Assembly: GCF_001709345.1 (NCBI RefSeq)
Contig: NZ_MDTQ01000001.1
Coordinates: 1,096,742-1,160,741 of the forward strand
Source of the DNA: Terasakiispira papahanaumokuakeensis
Lineage (GTDB): Bacteria > Pseudomonadota > Gammaproteobacteria > Pseudomonadales > Halomonadaceae
Direction of reading: 5' to 3'
DNA: 64,000 bases
The first letter of the stretch is position 1, and every line of letters begins with the position of its first letter. A model generated the notes under the pieces. The model ran no database searches and was not told where the DNA came from. It saw nothing but the letters and a program-made list of their open reading frames with translations. The position numbers and the translations under genes are program-made. Below, piece by piece: positions 52,347-61,348 of this stretch.

Positions 52347-52768
52347 CGGGAAATCCCCTTGTTGAAGAACAGCGGCTGATAGGGCCGCAGCACCAGATCA
52401 CGGTTCACGATGATGCGCACCGGCAAAAATCAGATCCCAATGCCAGTCCACGTCGTCTTCCAGGCCGGCATAGCCCGCCAGGTCGGTGCCGATCAGGTTG
52501 TCGAGTGTGAGAGTGGACGTGTCCGGCAGGGTGATGCGGTTCCACACCTCCTGCACGCGGCTCTGGCTGTAGCTGACCTGGCTGTTGTACTTGCCCAGGA
52601 TGCGCGAACCCTGCGGGATCAGTAGTAACTTGCCAGTGGCCGTGCATAGATCGGCTCCGTCACCGTAGCGATCACGTCGCCCGGCAGGTCGGACTTGATG
52701 CCCGTAATCAGCGCACCGGCGATCACTGTGCCAGCCATCACCTGATACGGCGAGGTGGGCATTTGCAG
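52343..52768 (-). pseudogene. trbI: trbI remnant (conjugative transfer protein)
   Basis: TrbI is a VirB10-like channel protein of conjugation systems. Read on the minus strand, the remnant begins near SPYQVMAGTVIAGALITGIK and runs to TEPIY, where a one-base loss shifts the frame. It continues TATGKLLLIPQGSRILGKYN up to YAGLEDDVDWHWDLIFAGA. A deletion of roughly 100 codons then joins to VRIIVNRDLVLRPYQPLFF and the native stop overlapping the DUF2274 gene. The N-terminal half is missing at a junction with a LysR fragment. Base composition is GC-rich relative to neighbours. Confidence 0.8.
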
Positions 52769-52955
52769 GTTGCCGGATTTTATGGTGCACCGAGACATCA
52801 AGCGTGGCCGCTTAGTCTCTGTGCTAGATGAGTATATCGAGCATCAGGGAACGTTCAGGCTGTTGTGGCCTTCGAGCAAATACCTGTCGCCTAAGCTACG
52901 CGTATTCATCGATTTCATGGTCGAGACGCTTTTTACGGAGGCGCGATCACTTTAA
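52758..52955 (+). pseudogene. C-terminal fragment of a LysR-family regulator
   Basis: The frame encodes GICRLPDFMVHRDIKRGRLV, then FRLLWPSSKYLSPKLRVFIDFMVETLF, the last 64 residues of a LysR effector-binding domain. No HTH or upstream part exists; the sequence begins where the trbI remnant ends. A GTG at 52755 is fortuitous. Confidence 0.75.
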
Positions 52956-53110
52956 ATCGCCTATCGATTCGCCTCCACTATCCACTAATGTTACCCCACT
53001 GATCTTGGTCCATTCATATACGTCAACCTGCGTTTTTCTCCTGGCAAGTGATCCCTTCATACCTCTTGTATTCGTTAATTGATTTAAATCATTCAGATAA
53101 ATCTAACCGG

Positions 53111-53153
53111 TTTGTCAGGGGCACAAATGAGTGTTGGGGTCACAAAAAAAGGC
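53111..53153 (+). repeat. 43-bp direct repeat, right copy
   Basis: Perfect copy of 50983-51025 in the same orientation, 88 nt before the racemase start. Confidence 0.98.
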
Positions 53154-53241
53154 TCGTCGATATGACGCTTGATATGAACAATGAGCTAGGGGTCATGAAT
53201 AACCTTTGGGCCACTCATCATATTGAGATCAGGAGTCTTTG

Positions 53242-53943
53242 ATGCACACCATCGGGTTACTGGGGGGGATGAGCTGGGAATCGACGTTGAGTTATTACAA
53301 GGCACTCAATGAAGGGGTTCGGCAGCGGTTAGGGGGGCTCCATTCGGCGCCTATTCTATTGCACAGTGTTGATTTTGCCGAAATTGAACAGTATCAACGA
53401 TTAGGGGATTGGGCGACGATGGCCCAGCAGTTGACTGATGCCGCTCAAGGGCTGGAAAAGATCGGCGCTGATTTCATTGTGCTGTGTACCAATACCATGC
53501 ATAAGATTGCGCCTGAGATTGAAGGTCAGTTGCATATTCCCTTATTACATATTGCCGATGCCACCGGTCTACAGCTGAGACAAGATCAGCGACGCAAAGT
53601 CGGTTTATTAGGCACACGCTTCACAATGGAAGAAGACTTCTATAAACAGCGTTTGACTGACCGCTTTGGGATTGAAGTGTTAGTGCCTGATGAAACCGGT
53701 CGAGAGCAAATCCACCGAATTATTTATGATGAGCTATGTCAGGGCGTGATCCGAGAGGACTCCCGAGCGATTTACCTGGATGTGATTCAAGCCTTGCATG
53801 CACAGGGTGCCGAAGGGGTGATCCTAGGGTGTACAGAGATCGCACTGTTGGTACAACAAGGCCATACCGATATTCCACTTTATGATACGACGTACCTTCA
53901 TGCTGAACAGGCCGTGAAGCAGGCTTGTGGTGTTGAATCATAA
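53242..53943 (+). CDS. Aspartate/glutamate racemase family protein
   Basis: The 233-residue protein has the two catalytic cysteines in VLCTNTMHK near residue 83 and ILGCTEIALL near 195, with IGLLGGMSWEST at the N-terminus typical of the YgeA-type branch. PLP-independent racemases of this group act on aspartate, glutamate or related amino acids. AGGAG lies 6 nt before ATG 53242. The gene starts just after the right 43-bp repeat and ends in a hairpin facing fruA. Substrate unknown. Confidence 0.88.
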   Translation: MHTIGLLGGMSWESTLSYYKALNEGVRQRLGGLHSAPILLHSVDFAEIEQYQRLGDWATMAQQLTDAAQGLEKIGADFIVLCTNTMHKIAPEIEGQLHIPLLHIADATGLQLRQDQRRKVGLLGTRFTMEEDFYKQRLTDRFGIEVLVPDETGREQIHRIIYDELCQGVIREDSRAIYLDVIQALHAQGAEGVILGCTEIALLVQQGHTDIPLYDTTYLHAEQAVKQACGVES

Positions 53944-53976
53944 GCCAAGCGTTGCCCGTTCAGGGCACGCTTGGCT
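53943..53976. terminator. Strong hairpin between racemase and fruA
   Basis: AGCCAAGCG-TTGCCC pairs with GGGC-ACGCTTGGCT (one bulge) around GTTCA. Position between two convergent genes suggests a shared terminator, though neither side has a good T-run. Confidence 0.6.
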
Positions 53977-53994
53977 GTTCGGTTGGCTATTGGA

Positions 53995-55764
53995 TCAGGT
54001 CTCGACCGCAACGGTGGCAGCGCCACGTTTGGCGAATGCGTAGCTCAAGCCCGTGACCAGTGAACCTGCCAAGATTGCCCCGATATAAGGCAATACGGGG
54101 TTAATCGCATTGGGAATGAGCAGCACAAAAATGCCGCCGTGAGGGGCCATCAGTTTCGCGCCCGCCAGCATGGAAAGGGCGCCGGTTAAGGCACCGCCAG
54201 CAATGCAACAGGGAATCACTCGAAGCGGGTCTTTGGCGGCGAAGGGAATGGCCCCTTCACTAATAAAGCAGAAGCCCAGTATCAGAGAGGCTTTACCGGC
54301 TTCTTGCTCCGGTTTGGAGAATTTATGCCGTGCAACAAAGCTGGCAATCCCCATGCCGATGGCGGGTACCATACCCGAAGCCATAATGGCCGCCATCGGG
54401 GCATAGGTTTGCGAGGAGAGTAGACCAACCCCGAAGGTGTAAGCGGCTTTGTTCACTGGTCCGCCTAGGTCAAAGCACATCATCGCGCCCAGTAATACAC
54501 CCAACAGCACGGCGTTGGCCGTATCCATCGAAGCCAAAAATTCATTCAAGCCGGTGTTCAGCTTAGCGACCGGGCCGCCGATGATATAGATCATCACCAA
54601 GCCTGTGACGAGGCTGGCGATCAGTGGAATAATCAAAATAGGTTTGAGCGACTCGACACTACTTGGCAGTTTAACCCAGCGTGTGATCGCTTGAGCGACA
54701 TAACCGGCCAAAAAGCCAGCCAGTATCCCACCGATAAAACCGGTGCCAATATCGGCCGCCAGGAGCCCGCCAATCATCCCCGGGGCGATACCGGGCCGGT
54801 CGGCGATGGAATAAGCAATATAACCGGCCAGCACTGGGATCATCAGTTTGAAGGCCGTGCCTCCACCGATTTGCATCAGCGCTGCTGCCAGTGTGCCTTT
54901 TTCTTTAAACGCTTCGATCCCAAAGACAAAAGAAAGCGCAATTAAAAGCCCACCCGCGACGACCATCGGCAACATGAAAGAGACGCCGGTAAGCAGGTGC
55001 TTATAAAGCCCCTTTTCTTTGAAGCTTTGGCTGGATTGGGATTGTGCTGTAGTGGCTTCGGCTGACTCAAAGGTGGCTTCTTTAAGGGCGGATTCAATCG
55101 TGAGTTGAGGTTTTTTTAACGCTTGACCGGTTGAGGTGCGGTAAACCCTTTTCCCCGCGAAGCGGGTCGGGTCGACTTCAATATCGCAGGCTAAAATCAC
55201 CACGTCGGCAGCGGCAATTTCATCGGCGGTCAATTGGTCTTGAGCACCGACAGAGCCTTGTGTTTCAACCCGTATTGAATAGCCCTGAGTCTTACCCGCT
55301 TCCGACAGGGCTTCGGCGGCCATAAAGGTATGGGCGACGCCTGTTGGGCAAGCGGTAACCGCGACGATATGCGTGCGGTCTGCCTGAGCGCTGACGGCTG
55401 CGTTATCGGTCGGCGTTGATGACGTTTCAGTCCACTCAAAGGGGCTGGCGGCTTGTTCAGCTTGATCCAAAAAGACGTCTGGATCAGGCAAAGCGGCGGC
55501 AATGGGGGCTTGATAGAGGCGTTGGCCTTGGAAGCGCTCTGCTTGGGGAAGGTGGTCGGCCGCCACAATAATCAGATCTGCGCGGTCGATTTGTTCCGGT
55601 GTGGCATAGTCGACTGGAGCCAGTTCACTATGCATTTCCACATGGCATTGCCAACCGCGTCGTTGAGCGGCATGTTCCAGGCGCCGGGCGGCCAAAAAAC
55701 TGGTGGCCAGGCCGCTGGGACACTGGGTGATTAAAATGACATTGTAAGTATTATGGGCGGTCAT
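53995..55764 (-). CDS. fruA: Fructose PTS enzyme IIB'BC
   Basis: FruA takes up fructose and phosphorylates it to fructose-1-phosphate. The 589 residues hold an N-terminal B' domain (ILITQCPSGLATSFLAARRL, C15), a second B domain (VTACPTGVAHTFMAAEAL, phosphocysteine near 140), and a IIC domain of about 350 residues with many helices (GVSFMLPMVVAGGLLIALSF, GGPVNKAAYTFG). The start overlaps fruK by 4 nt. Phosphate comes from FruB. Confidence 0.96.
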   Translation of the reverse strand: MTAHNTYNVILITQCPSGLATSFLAARRLEHAAQRRGWQCHVEMHSELAPVDYATPEQIDRADLIIVAADHLPQAERFQGQRLYQAPIAAALPDPDVFLDQAEQAASPFEWTETSSTPTDNAAVSAQADRTHIVAVTACPTGVAHTFMAAEALSEAGKTQGYSIRVETQGSVGAQDQLTADEIAAADVVILACDIEVDPTRFAGKRVYRTSTGQALKKPQLTIESALKEATFESAEATTAQSQSSQSFKEKGLYKHLLTGVSFMLPMVVAGGLLIALSFVFGIEAFKEKGTLAAALMQIGGGTAFKLMIPVLAGYIAYSIADRPGIAPGMIGGLLAADIGTGFIGGILAGFLAGYVAQAITRWVKLPSSVESLKPILIIPLIASLVTGLVMIYIIGGPVAKLNTGLNEFLASMDTANAVLLGVLLGAMMCFDLGGPVNKAAYTFGVGLLSSQTYAPMAAIMASGMVPAIGMGIASFVARHKFSKPEQEAGKASLILGFCFISEGAIPFAAKDPLRVIPCCIAGGALTGALSMLAGAKLMAPHGGIFVLLIPNAINPVLPYIGAILAGSLVTGLSYAFAKRGAATVAVET

Positions 55765-56729
55765 GAGAGGCTGCTCTCGGTTGCGGCGTTGTCCATAGAC
55801 TCAACCTGAGTCAGGTTCAATAGTGTGGTGAAGTCACTGGCCTGCGGATCTCCCACGCCGAGGTGGCGAACAGACTCAGCGGATAAAGCGGTGGCAAAAC
55901 GTAAGGTGTCGTCAGGCGCATGCTGGTTCAACAGGCCATGTAGCATGCCCGCCATAAAGGTATCCCCTGCACTGACGGTATTTCGAGCATCGACTTGGGG
56001 CGGCGTGGATTGCCAAATACCGGCGCTGCTGACCCACAGCACACCTTCGGCACCGGCGGACAGCAGCGCATGCTCAATCCCTGATTGGTGAAGCCGTTGT
56101 GCGGCCTCCAATCGATAGCGCTGGTGGCTTAAAGGCATACCCGCCCATTCAGCCAGCTCATGTTCGTTGGGCTTGATGGCGGCAGGCTGCTGGGCAATCG
56201 CGGTCGTCAACGCCGGTCCGCTGGTATCCAGCCAAAGGGGAATGCCTGTGGCTTTCAATGTTTGCAGGCATTGGCCGAAAGTGTCCGTGGAGATCCCTTG
56301 AGGCAGGCTGCCCGCAAGCACAATGGCTTCAGGACGCTGATGCTGGATATGTTGCTGCAGGGTTTGTAGCAAGGTTTGGATATCGGCCTCACTGATGCTA
56401 ACCCCTGGGCCATTGATGTCGGTGACCCGGCCATCGCTTTCAGCCAGCTTGGTGTTGATCCGGGTTTGTCCGGGGACTCGAACAAACGCATCTTTGATGC
56501 CGTAGGTTTTGAAGACATGACGAAAGGGACCGTCATTATCTTCGCCAAGAAAGCCACTGGCGGTGACTTGATGCCCCAGAACGGCTAACATTCGCGCGAC
56601 ATTGACGCCTTTACCCGCCGCTTCCAATTGAGATTCAGCCGGCCGGTTCACCGCGCCCAGCATGAGTTGGTCGAGATAAAAGGCCAAATCAATGGCGGGG
56701 TTCAGGGTAATGCTCATAACGTGGGCCAT
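55761..56729 (-). CDS. fruK: 1-phosphofructokinase
   Basis: FruK converts fructose-1-phosphate to fructose-1,6-bisphosphate. The 322-residue PfkB protein starts ITLNPAIDLAFYLDQL, has the AAGKGVNVARMLAVLG motif, GSLPQGIS, and the catalytic NTVSAGDTFMAGML near residue 255 with the base aspartate. It overlaps both neighbours (TAATG with fruB, ATGA with fruA), so it is the middle gene of a coupled fruBKA operon. Confidence 0.96.
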   Translation of the reverse strand: MAHVMSITLNPAIDLAFYLDQLMLGAVNRPAESQLEAAGKGVNVARMLAVLGHQVTASGFLGEDNDGPFRHVFKTYGIKDAFVRVPGQTRINTKLAESDGRVTDINGPGVSISEADIQTLLQTLQQHIQHQRPEAIVLAGSLPQGISTDTFGQCLQTLKATGIPLWLDTSGPALTTAIAQQPAAIKPNEHELAEWAGMPLSHQRYRLEAAQRLHQSGIEHALLSAGAEGVLWVSSAGIWQSTPPQVDARNTVSAGDTFMAGMLHGLLNQHAPDDTLRFATALSAESVRHLGVGDPQASDFTTLLNLTQVESMDNAATESSLS

Positions 56730-59608
56730 TAGACGTTCTCCAACAAGTCGCGCACATCGGCGCTGGTGGCTTGTGTTAAGGCCTGTTGGGCCAACTGCTG
56801 ACCGGTCATCAGGTCAAACTCACGTAAGCGTGCTTTCACCAGTGGAATCTGTCGGGCGCTGACTGACAACTCATCAACCCCCAATCCCACCAAGATGGGA
56901 ACGGCGCCACTATCTGAAGCCAGTTCACCGCAAACACCCACCCATTTGTCTTGGGCGTGGGCAGCCTCTACCGTCATTTGAATTAAGCGTAGTACGGCAG
57001 GGTGAAGACCGTCGGCCTGAGCCGACAGCTCTGGATGGCCGCGGTCAATTGCTAAGGTGTACTGGGTGAGATCATTAGTCCCGATCGAAAAGAAGTCGAC
57101 TTCTGCAGCAAGTGTCGGGGCTAAAAGTGCACTGGAGGGCACTTCAATCATGACGCCCAGTTGAACATCCGTGGCCCGCTCGGTTTCGGGGAGAGCGGCC
57201 AATAACTGATCAAAGCGTTCACGCACACGGCGAAATTCAGCAATATCCTTGACCATCGGCAACATGATGCGCAGTGGGCGATCTTTGGCGGCGATCAGTA
57301 AAGCTTCCAGTTGGGTGTCCAGCACTTCGGGTTGAGTGAGGGCCAAGCGAATACCGCGTAGACCTAAAAAAGGGTTGTCTTCTTGAGGCACGGGCCAGTA
57401 AGGCAACGGCTTGTCACCACCCACATCCAGCGTTCGCGCCACTAGCGGTCGGCCATCTAGAGCCTCAATGGCTTGACGATATTCTTGAATCTGAGTCTCA
57501 CGATCGGGGGCACTGGCGTGAGCCATGAACAAAAACTCGGTTCGCAGAAGCCCAACACCTTCAGCGCCGCGCGTCACCGCATCGGCCGCGTGAGCGGTAT
57601 TCCCCAGGTTGGCGGCGACTTCAATCCGATGGCCGTCACGGGTTTGGCCTTGTTCGAAACGGTGATCCCAAGCCTCAGCCGCACGCTGCTCTTGCTGGGC
57701 CAGCTGCTGACGGGCCGTTTCCAGGCGGGCGCTATCGGGATTGGGAATGATCTGTCCCCGCTGGCCATCCAGAATCATCATATCGCCATCGGTGAGCGCC
57801 ATAATGGTTTCGCCTGCGCCAACCACTGCGGCAATCCCGAGCGCGCGGGCCAAAATGGCACTATGGGCTGTCGCGCCACCCCGTGCAGTTAAAATACCTT
57901 GTACTCGGGCGGTATCCAGGCGGGCTACATCAGAGGGGCCAATATCTTCCATCACCAGAATATAAGGATGTTCCGGCGGTGTCGGCGGATGTATACCGCA
58001 TAACACACTCAGTACGCGACGACCCACATCACGCAGATCAGCCGCACGTTCGGCTAATAACCGATCAGCCAGCATTTCCTGGGCATGAGCCGCGGTGTCG
58101 ATGGCTTCCCACCAAGCGGCTTCTGCTGAGCGGCCTTCCTGAATGGCCTCTTCGGCGGCTTGACGGAGTTCGGGATCATCCAGCATTTCCTCATGCATGG
58201 AGAGAATATCCGCCACTTCATCGCCTTGAGCATCACGAATCAGGGTTTGAAGCTGGGTTGCGCCTTGTTGGATCGCTTGCTTTAAGCGTTGACGCTCTTG
58301 TGCAGGATCACTGGCATTGTGTGGGTAGTCAAACTGTAGTGGGCGAACCACAAATAAAGGCGCAATGGCCATGCCGGGCGCTGCGGCAATGGCTTGATGG
58401 ATTTGATCTGCCGCCGGGGCCGCCAGTGAATGCTCAGGCGTTAGGGTTTGAGGATGGTCATCTTGACGTTCATGCCAAGGGGAGACCTTCTCACCCAGAC
58501 CGCTCTGTATGGCCTCACTGACGGCCGCCAGCGCGGTTTCGGCGCCCTCACCTTCGGCCGAGAGCACCAGCCACTGTCCGCGTCGTGCGCCTAATCCAAT
58601 GACTTTAGTGAGACTGGCTGCCGAGACACTTTGGGCGCTGCCTTCTTCCAACCGAATATTGATCGCACAAGCTTGAGCCCGCGCCACTTGGACCAGTTGC
58701 TTGGCTGGACGGGCGTGCAAGCCATGGGGGTTCAGCACGCGGACTCGGGTGGTGTGAGTATGCTCATCTTCACCAGCAAGCTGCGCTAATAACCGCTGGG
58801 CATCAGCGTTTAGGAGCTGCTCGCTGTTCGCTTGGGTCAGCAGCGTATGCAATTGCTCCAGGAGTGGGCGGTGTGCCTGTCCTTGAGCCGCCAGGCAAAA
58901 GACCAGATGGACGGGGTGGCCCTGATGGCTGAACGTCTTGTCCGTATCCGTATGAGGCGTCGCGATACTCAGCGCGGGCTGCTTGACGCCTTGATCGGCA
59001 GACACCAGCCAAAACCCTTGCCCCAGCCAGATCGGCGATTGTGCTGCAATCTGATTGATAAAGGTGGGGTCAACATGCTCCGCTTGCCTTAATCGAGCCG
59101 CTGCGGCCACGGCCAGCTCATGGATATCACGGGCCGGAAACTTCAAACACAAAGTGTTAATATCCAGCCGCGGCGTCGCGACGGGCTTGGAGAGCTGTTG
59201 CGCCATGCGCTCGGTGGATTGGGTGTTAGCCAATTGTTCGGCGATACCGTCTTGGTCTAATACATGGGTGAGCTGGCGCAGAATGTCCAAGTGCTCGTCA
59301 TTTTGCGCGGCAATGGCGACTAAGACATACACGCGTTGTCCATCATGCCATGTCACCCCTTGGGGAAACTGAATCACTCGAACCCCAGTGCGCCTGACAT
59401 ATTGGCGGCTTTCAGGCGTGCCATGAGGAATGGCAATGGCATTACCCAGATAAGTGGAGGATTGAGCTTCGCGTTGATAGAGCCCATGGCGATACTCGGC
59501 ATCGACCAAACCGGCCTCGTGTAATGTCTGCGCCGCTAGATCTAGAGCTTTCTCCCAGTCAGCAGCTTGGCAGCCAAGCACAATGTCATTGGGGCCGAGT
59601 GTGAGCAT
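56729..59608 (-). CDS. fruB: Fructose PTS multiphosphoryl transfer protein (EIIA-HPr-EI)
   Basis: The 959-residue protein carries all soluble PTS steps for fructose. EIIA spans residues 1-150 with phosphohistidine in NAIAIPHGTP (H62). A second EIIA-like region follows at about 155-280 (IATPHTD). The HPr domain has NPHGLHARPAKQLVQVA (His near 294). The EI domain has GGATAHSAILARALGIAAVVG (His near 580), TRTLDVGGDKPLPYW-like ARTLDVGGDKPLPYW and the C-terminal PEP site IGTNDLTQYTLAIDR. ATG 59608 follows AGGAG; a GTG six codons earlier lacks a site. Confidence 0.96.
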   Translation of the reverse strand: MLTLGPNDIVLGCQAADWEKALDLAAQTLHEAGLVDAEYRHGLYQREAQSSTYLGNAIAIPHGTPESRQYVRRTGVRVIQFPQGVTWHDGQRVYVLVAIAAQNDEHLDILRQLTHVLDQDGIAEQLANTQSTERMAQQLSKPVATPRLDINTLCLKFPARDIHELAVAAAARLRQAEHVDPTFINQIAAQSPIWLGQGFWLVSADQGVKQPALSIATPHTDTDKTFSHQGHPVHLVFCLAAQGQAHRPLLEQLHTLLTQANSEQLLNADAQRLLAQLAGEDEHTHTTRVRVLNPHGLHARPAKQLVQVARAQACAINIRLEEGSAQSVSAASLTKVIGLGARRGQWLVLSAEGEGAETALAAVSEAIQSGLGEKVSPWHERQDDHPQTLTPEHSLAAPAADQIHQAIAAAPGMAIAPLFVVRPLQFDYPHNASDPAQERQRLKQAIQQGATQLQTLIRDAQGDEVADILSMHEEMLDDPELRQAAEEAIQEGRSAEAAWWEAIDTAAHAQEMLADRLLAERAADLRDVGRRVLSVLCGIHPPTPPEHPYILVMEDIGPSDVARLDTARVQGILTARGGATAHSAILARALGIAAVVGAGETIMALTDGDMMILDGQRGQIIPNPDSARLETARQQLAQQEQRAAEAWDHRFEQGQTRDGHRIEVAANLGNTAHAADAVTRGAEGVGLLRTEFLFMAHASAPDRETQIQEYRQAIEALDGRPLVARTLDVGGDKPLPYWPVPQEDNPFLGLRGIRLALTQPEVLDTQLEALLIAAKDRPLRIMLPMVKDIAEFRRVRERFDQLLAALPETERATDVQLGVMIEVPSSALLAPTLAAEVDFFSIGTNDLTQYTLAIDRGHPELSAQADGLHPAVLRLIQMTVEAAHAQDKWVGVCGELASDSGAVPILVGLGVDELSVSARQIPLVKARLREFDLMTGQQLAQQALTQATSADVRDLLENV

Positions 59609-59714
59609 ACAGTTCTCCTGTAACACAATAGGTCATGTCTCAAGGCTAGACGGCTTAGGGTCATTCAGCTGTCTCTCAATGAGCCATTATGTTTTGGAAT
59701 CGGCCATTAAATGA

Positions 59715-59728
59715 GCTTTCGCTTCAGC
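59715..59728 (-). promoter_or_regulatory. Possible half Cra site upstream of fruB
   Basis: On the minus strand GCTGAAGCGAAAGC keeps the left arm TGAA-n-CG of a Cra box but not the right arm. A -10-like CATAAT lies downstream toward fruB. No second perfect box is visible in 59609-59833, which otherwise holds no gene. Confidence 0.35.
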
Positions 59729-59833
59729 CTTGTTGGCGCCCTTGTGACTTGGCCCTCGATGAACAGGGGCCTTGTGAATAAGGGCACCATATTGAGGTTA
59801 CGCGCTTGTGATGAGCATGATAACCCTTGACGA

Positions 59834-59853
59834 TATAATGCTGAATCGATTCA
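59834..59853 (+). promoter_or_regulatory. cra promoter with perfect Cra-type operator
   Basis: TATAAT (59834-59839) is a perfect -10 with a weak -35. Immediately after it TGAATCGATTCA (59842-59853) is a perfect palindrome matching the Cra/FruR consensus, over the predicted transcript start, so Cra should repress its own gene. Confidence 0.8.
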
Positions 59854-60011
59854 CTCATTGGCACAAGGGGGCAGTTTTTAGACTTTGGTTGAGCCGACGT
59901 CAACCGCTATTTGTTTTGTATTGCGCCTGTCTGTCTTGTAAAAGGGCATCGAAAGGAGATGATGAGCGTCCTATCGAATGCATCATGCCCTCAGGAAATG
60001 GAGCTTTTATG

Positions 60012-61010
60012 ATGAAGTTAGTGGATATCGCCAAACTTGCGGGGGTATCCCGTACGACAGCCAGTTATGTCATTAATGGACAAGCTGAGCAGCGTCGTAT
60101 CAGCCAGGCCACAATTGATAAGGTCATGGCGGTGGTGCAGCAGCACCAATATCAGATTGACCCGCAGGCCGCAGCGTTACGGCGTGGGGCCAGTCGTCTC
60201 TTGGGACTGATTGTGCCTGACTTGGAGAATATCAGTTATGCCCGTTTGGCCAAGCGCCTTGAACATGGTGCTCGGGCTCAAGGGTATCAATTACTCATCG
60301 TCAGTGCGGATGACAACCCTGATAGTGAGCGTGCTTTGGCATTGGCGCTGCGGGCACAGCGCTGTGAGGTGTTGATTACCGCGAGTTGCTTGGCTGTTGA
60401 TGACCCTTTTTACGTGGATTTAATGAACGAAGGCTGGCCGGTTGTCGGGATCGATCGAGGCTTAGCCGCAGAGGTTTTAGCCAGTGTTGTCAGTGATGAT
60501 CAGGTGGCCGCTGAGGCATTAACGGAGTCAATTTTATTGGGGCCTGATGCCCATTTACGCTGTCAGCATGTCGTTTGGTTAGACGCCTTGCCTGATGTAT
60601 CGGTCACGCGTGCCCGAAAAGCGGGGTATGAAGCGGCTTTGCAGCGAGTCGGGTTAACGCCGAGATGTTTCAGTGCGGAGCATTATTCTCGAGAGGCGGG
60701 AATGCGCCTTGCTGACCAGGTTTTCCAATCCCAACATCAGCCTATTGATGCCTTAGTGACCGCATCTTTTACACTGATGGAAGGCGTGCTTGACTGGATG
60801 ATGCAACAATCTTACTGGCCAAATTCGCTTCAGTTAGCCACTTTTGGCGACCATCCGCTGCTGGATCTGATTGCTCAACCGGTGAATACCGCATTACAGG
60901 ATTACGATCGCATCGCGCAGTTAACGTTGGATGCGGTACTGGCGGCGACGCAAGGCCACTATCAGCCGGGCCTACAAGTGGTGCCCAGACAAATTAAACA
61001 GCGTATTTGA
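60012..61010 (+). CDS. cra: Catabolite repressor/activator Cra (FruR)
   Basis: The 332-residue LacI-family protein starts MKLVDIAKLAGVSRTTASYVINGQAEQRRI, the FruR HTH and hinge, followed by RGASRLLGLIVPDLENISYARLAKRLEHGA and a sugar-phosphate-binding domain. Fructose-1-phosphate or FBP releases it. GGAG is 8 nt before ATG 60012 (another ATG is one codon earlier); a longer frame from 59808 would run over the promoter and operator. It diverges from fruBKA, as in pseudomonads. Confidence 0.93.
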   Translation: MKLVDIAKLAGVSRTTASYVINGQAEQRRISQATIDKVMAVVQQHQYQIDPQAAALRRGASRLLGLIVPDLENISYARLAKRLEHGARAQGYQLLIVSADDNPDSERALALALRAQRCEVLITASCLAVDDPFYVDLMNEGWPVVGIDRGLAAEVLASVVSDDQVAAEALTESILLGPDAHLRCQHVVWLDALPDVSVTRARKAGYEAALQRVGLTPRCFSAEHYSREAGMRLADQVFQSQHQPIDALVTASFTLMEGVLDWMMQQSYWPNSLQLATFGDHPLLDLIAQPVNTALQDYDRIAQLTLDAVLAATQGHYQPGLQVVPRQIKQRI

Positions 61011-61348
61011 GGGGGGTTGACTGAAGATTCTTCATTGAGTCTTGCGGTCATTGTACATATCCGCCATCAACTTAATCGCTATTGCTCAGATCGGCGATCC
61101 ATGCTCGACTGATCGATAACCCTTGATCGAATTGCTTTACGTCATGACCTGCCGTTTATACCCTGAACGGATAACACCCTAATCAAATCCAGCAAGCCTA
61201 GCAGGAGTTGAAGACCCAACAGAGTTGAAAATCAAAAGGAATTGAAAGCACACAGCAACAGCAAATGAAGCGCTGTTGGTATCTGTAAATCCCTGGGATA
61301 TCGATGACCCCAGGGGTGCCCATCAAGGTTGAGTGGGGGAGTGAATCT
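61011..61348 (+). promoter_or_regulatory. Intergenic region before gap
   Basis: This 338-nt gap has no convincing gene. A weak promoter is TTGCTT (61132-61137), 17 bp, TTTATA (61155-61160). CCGTT/AACGG (61152-61170) overlaps it as a possible operator. CCCTGGG (61291-61297) and CCCAGGG (61309-61315) form a hairpin in the leader. TGATCGA is directly repeated near 61110-61129. Confidence 0.4.

Larger units (their letters stand above)
50983..53153. mobile_element. Repeat-bounded accessory segment (decayed mobile element or scar)
   Basis: The segment is bounded by perfect 43-bp direct repeats and holds: 311 nt with no gene except a promoter (51026-51336), a small HTH gene, an acidic-protein gene, a DUF2274 gene, a frameshifted and internally deleted trbI, a LysR C-terminal fragment, and 155 nt of AT-rich DNA (52956-53110). 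The conjugation remnants (52130-52770) are clearly more GC-rich than the rest. No transposase or integrase is present. It lies between the PhoD-like and racemase genes. Confidence 0.7.

Noticed and set aside
50983-53153. A complete integrative element with att sites
   Set aside because: There is no integrase, transposase or tRNA target; the repeats alone do not prove site-specific integration.
59808-60011. 67-codon N-terminal extension of Cra
   Set aside because: It covers the TATAAT box and the operator, and the LacI-family HTH begins at MKLVDIAKLAG.
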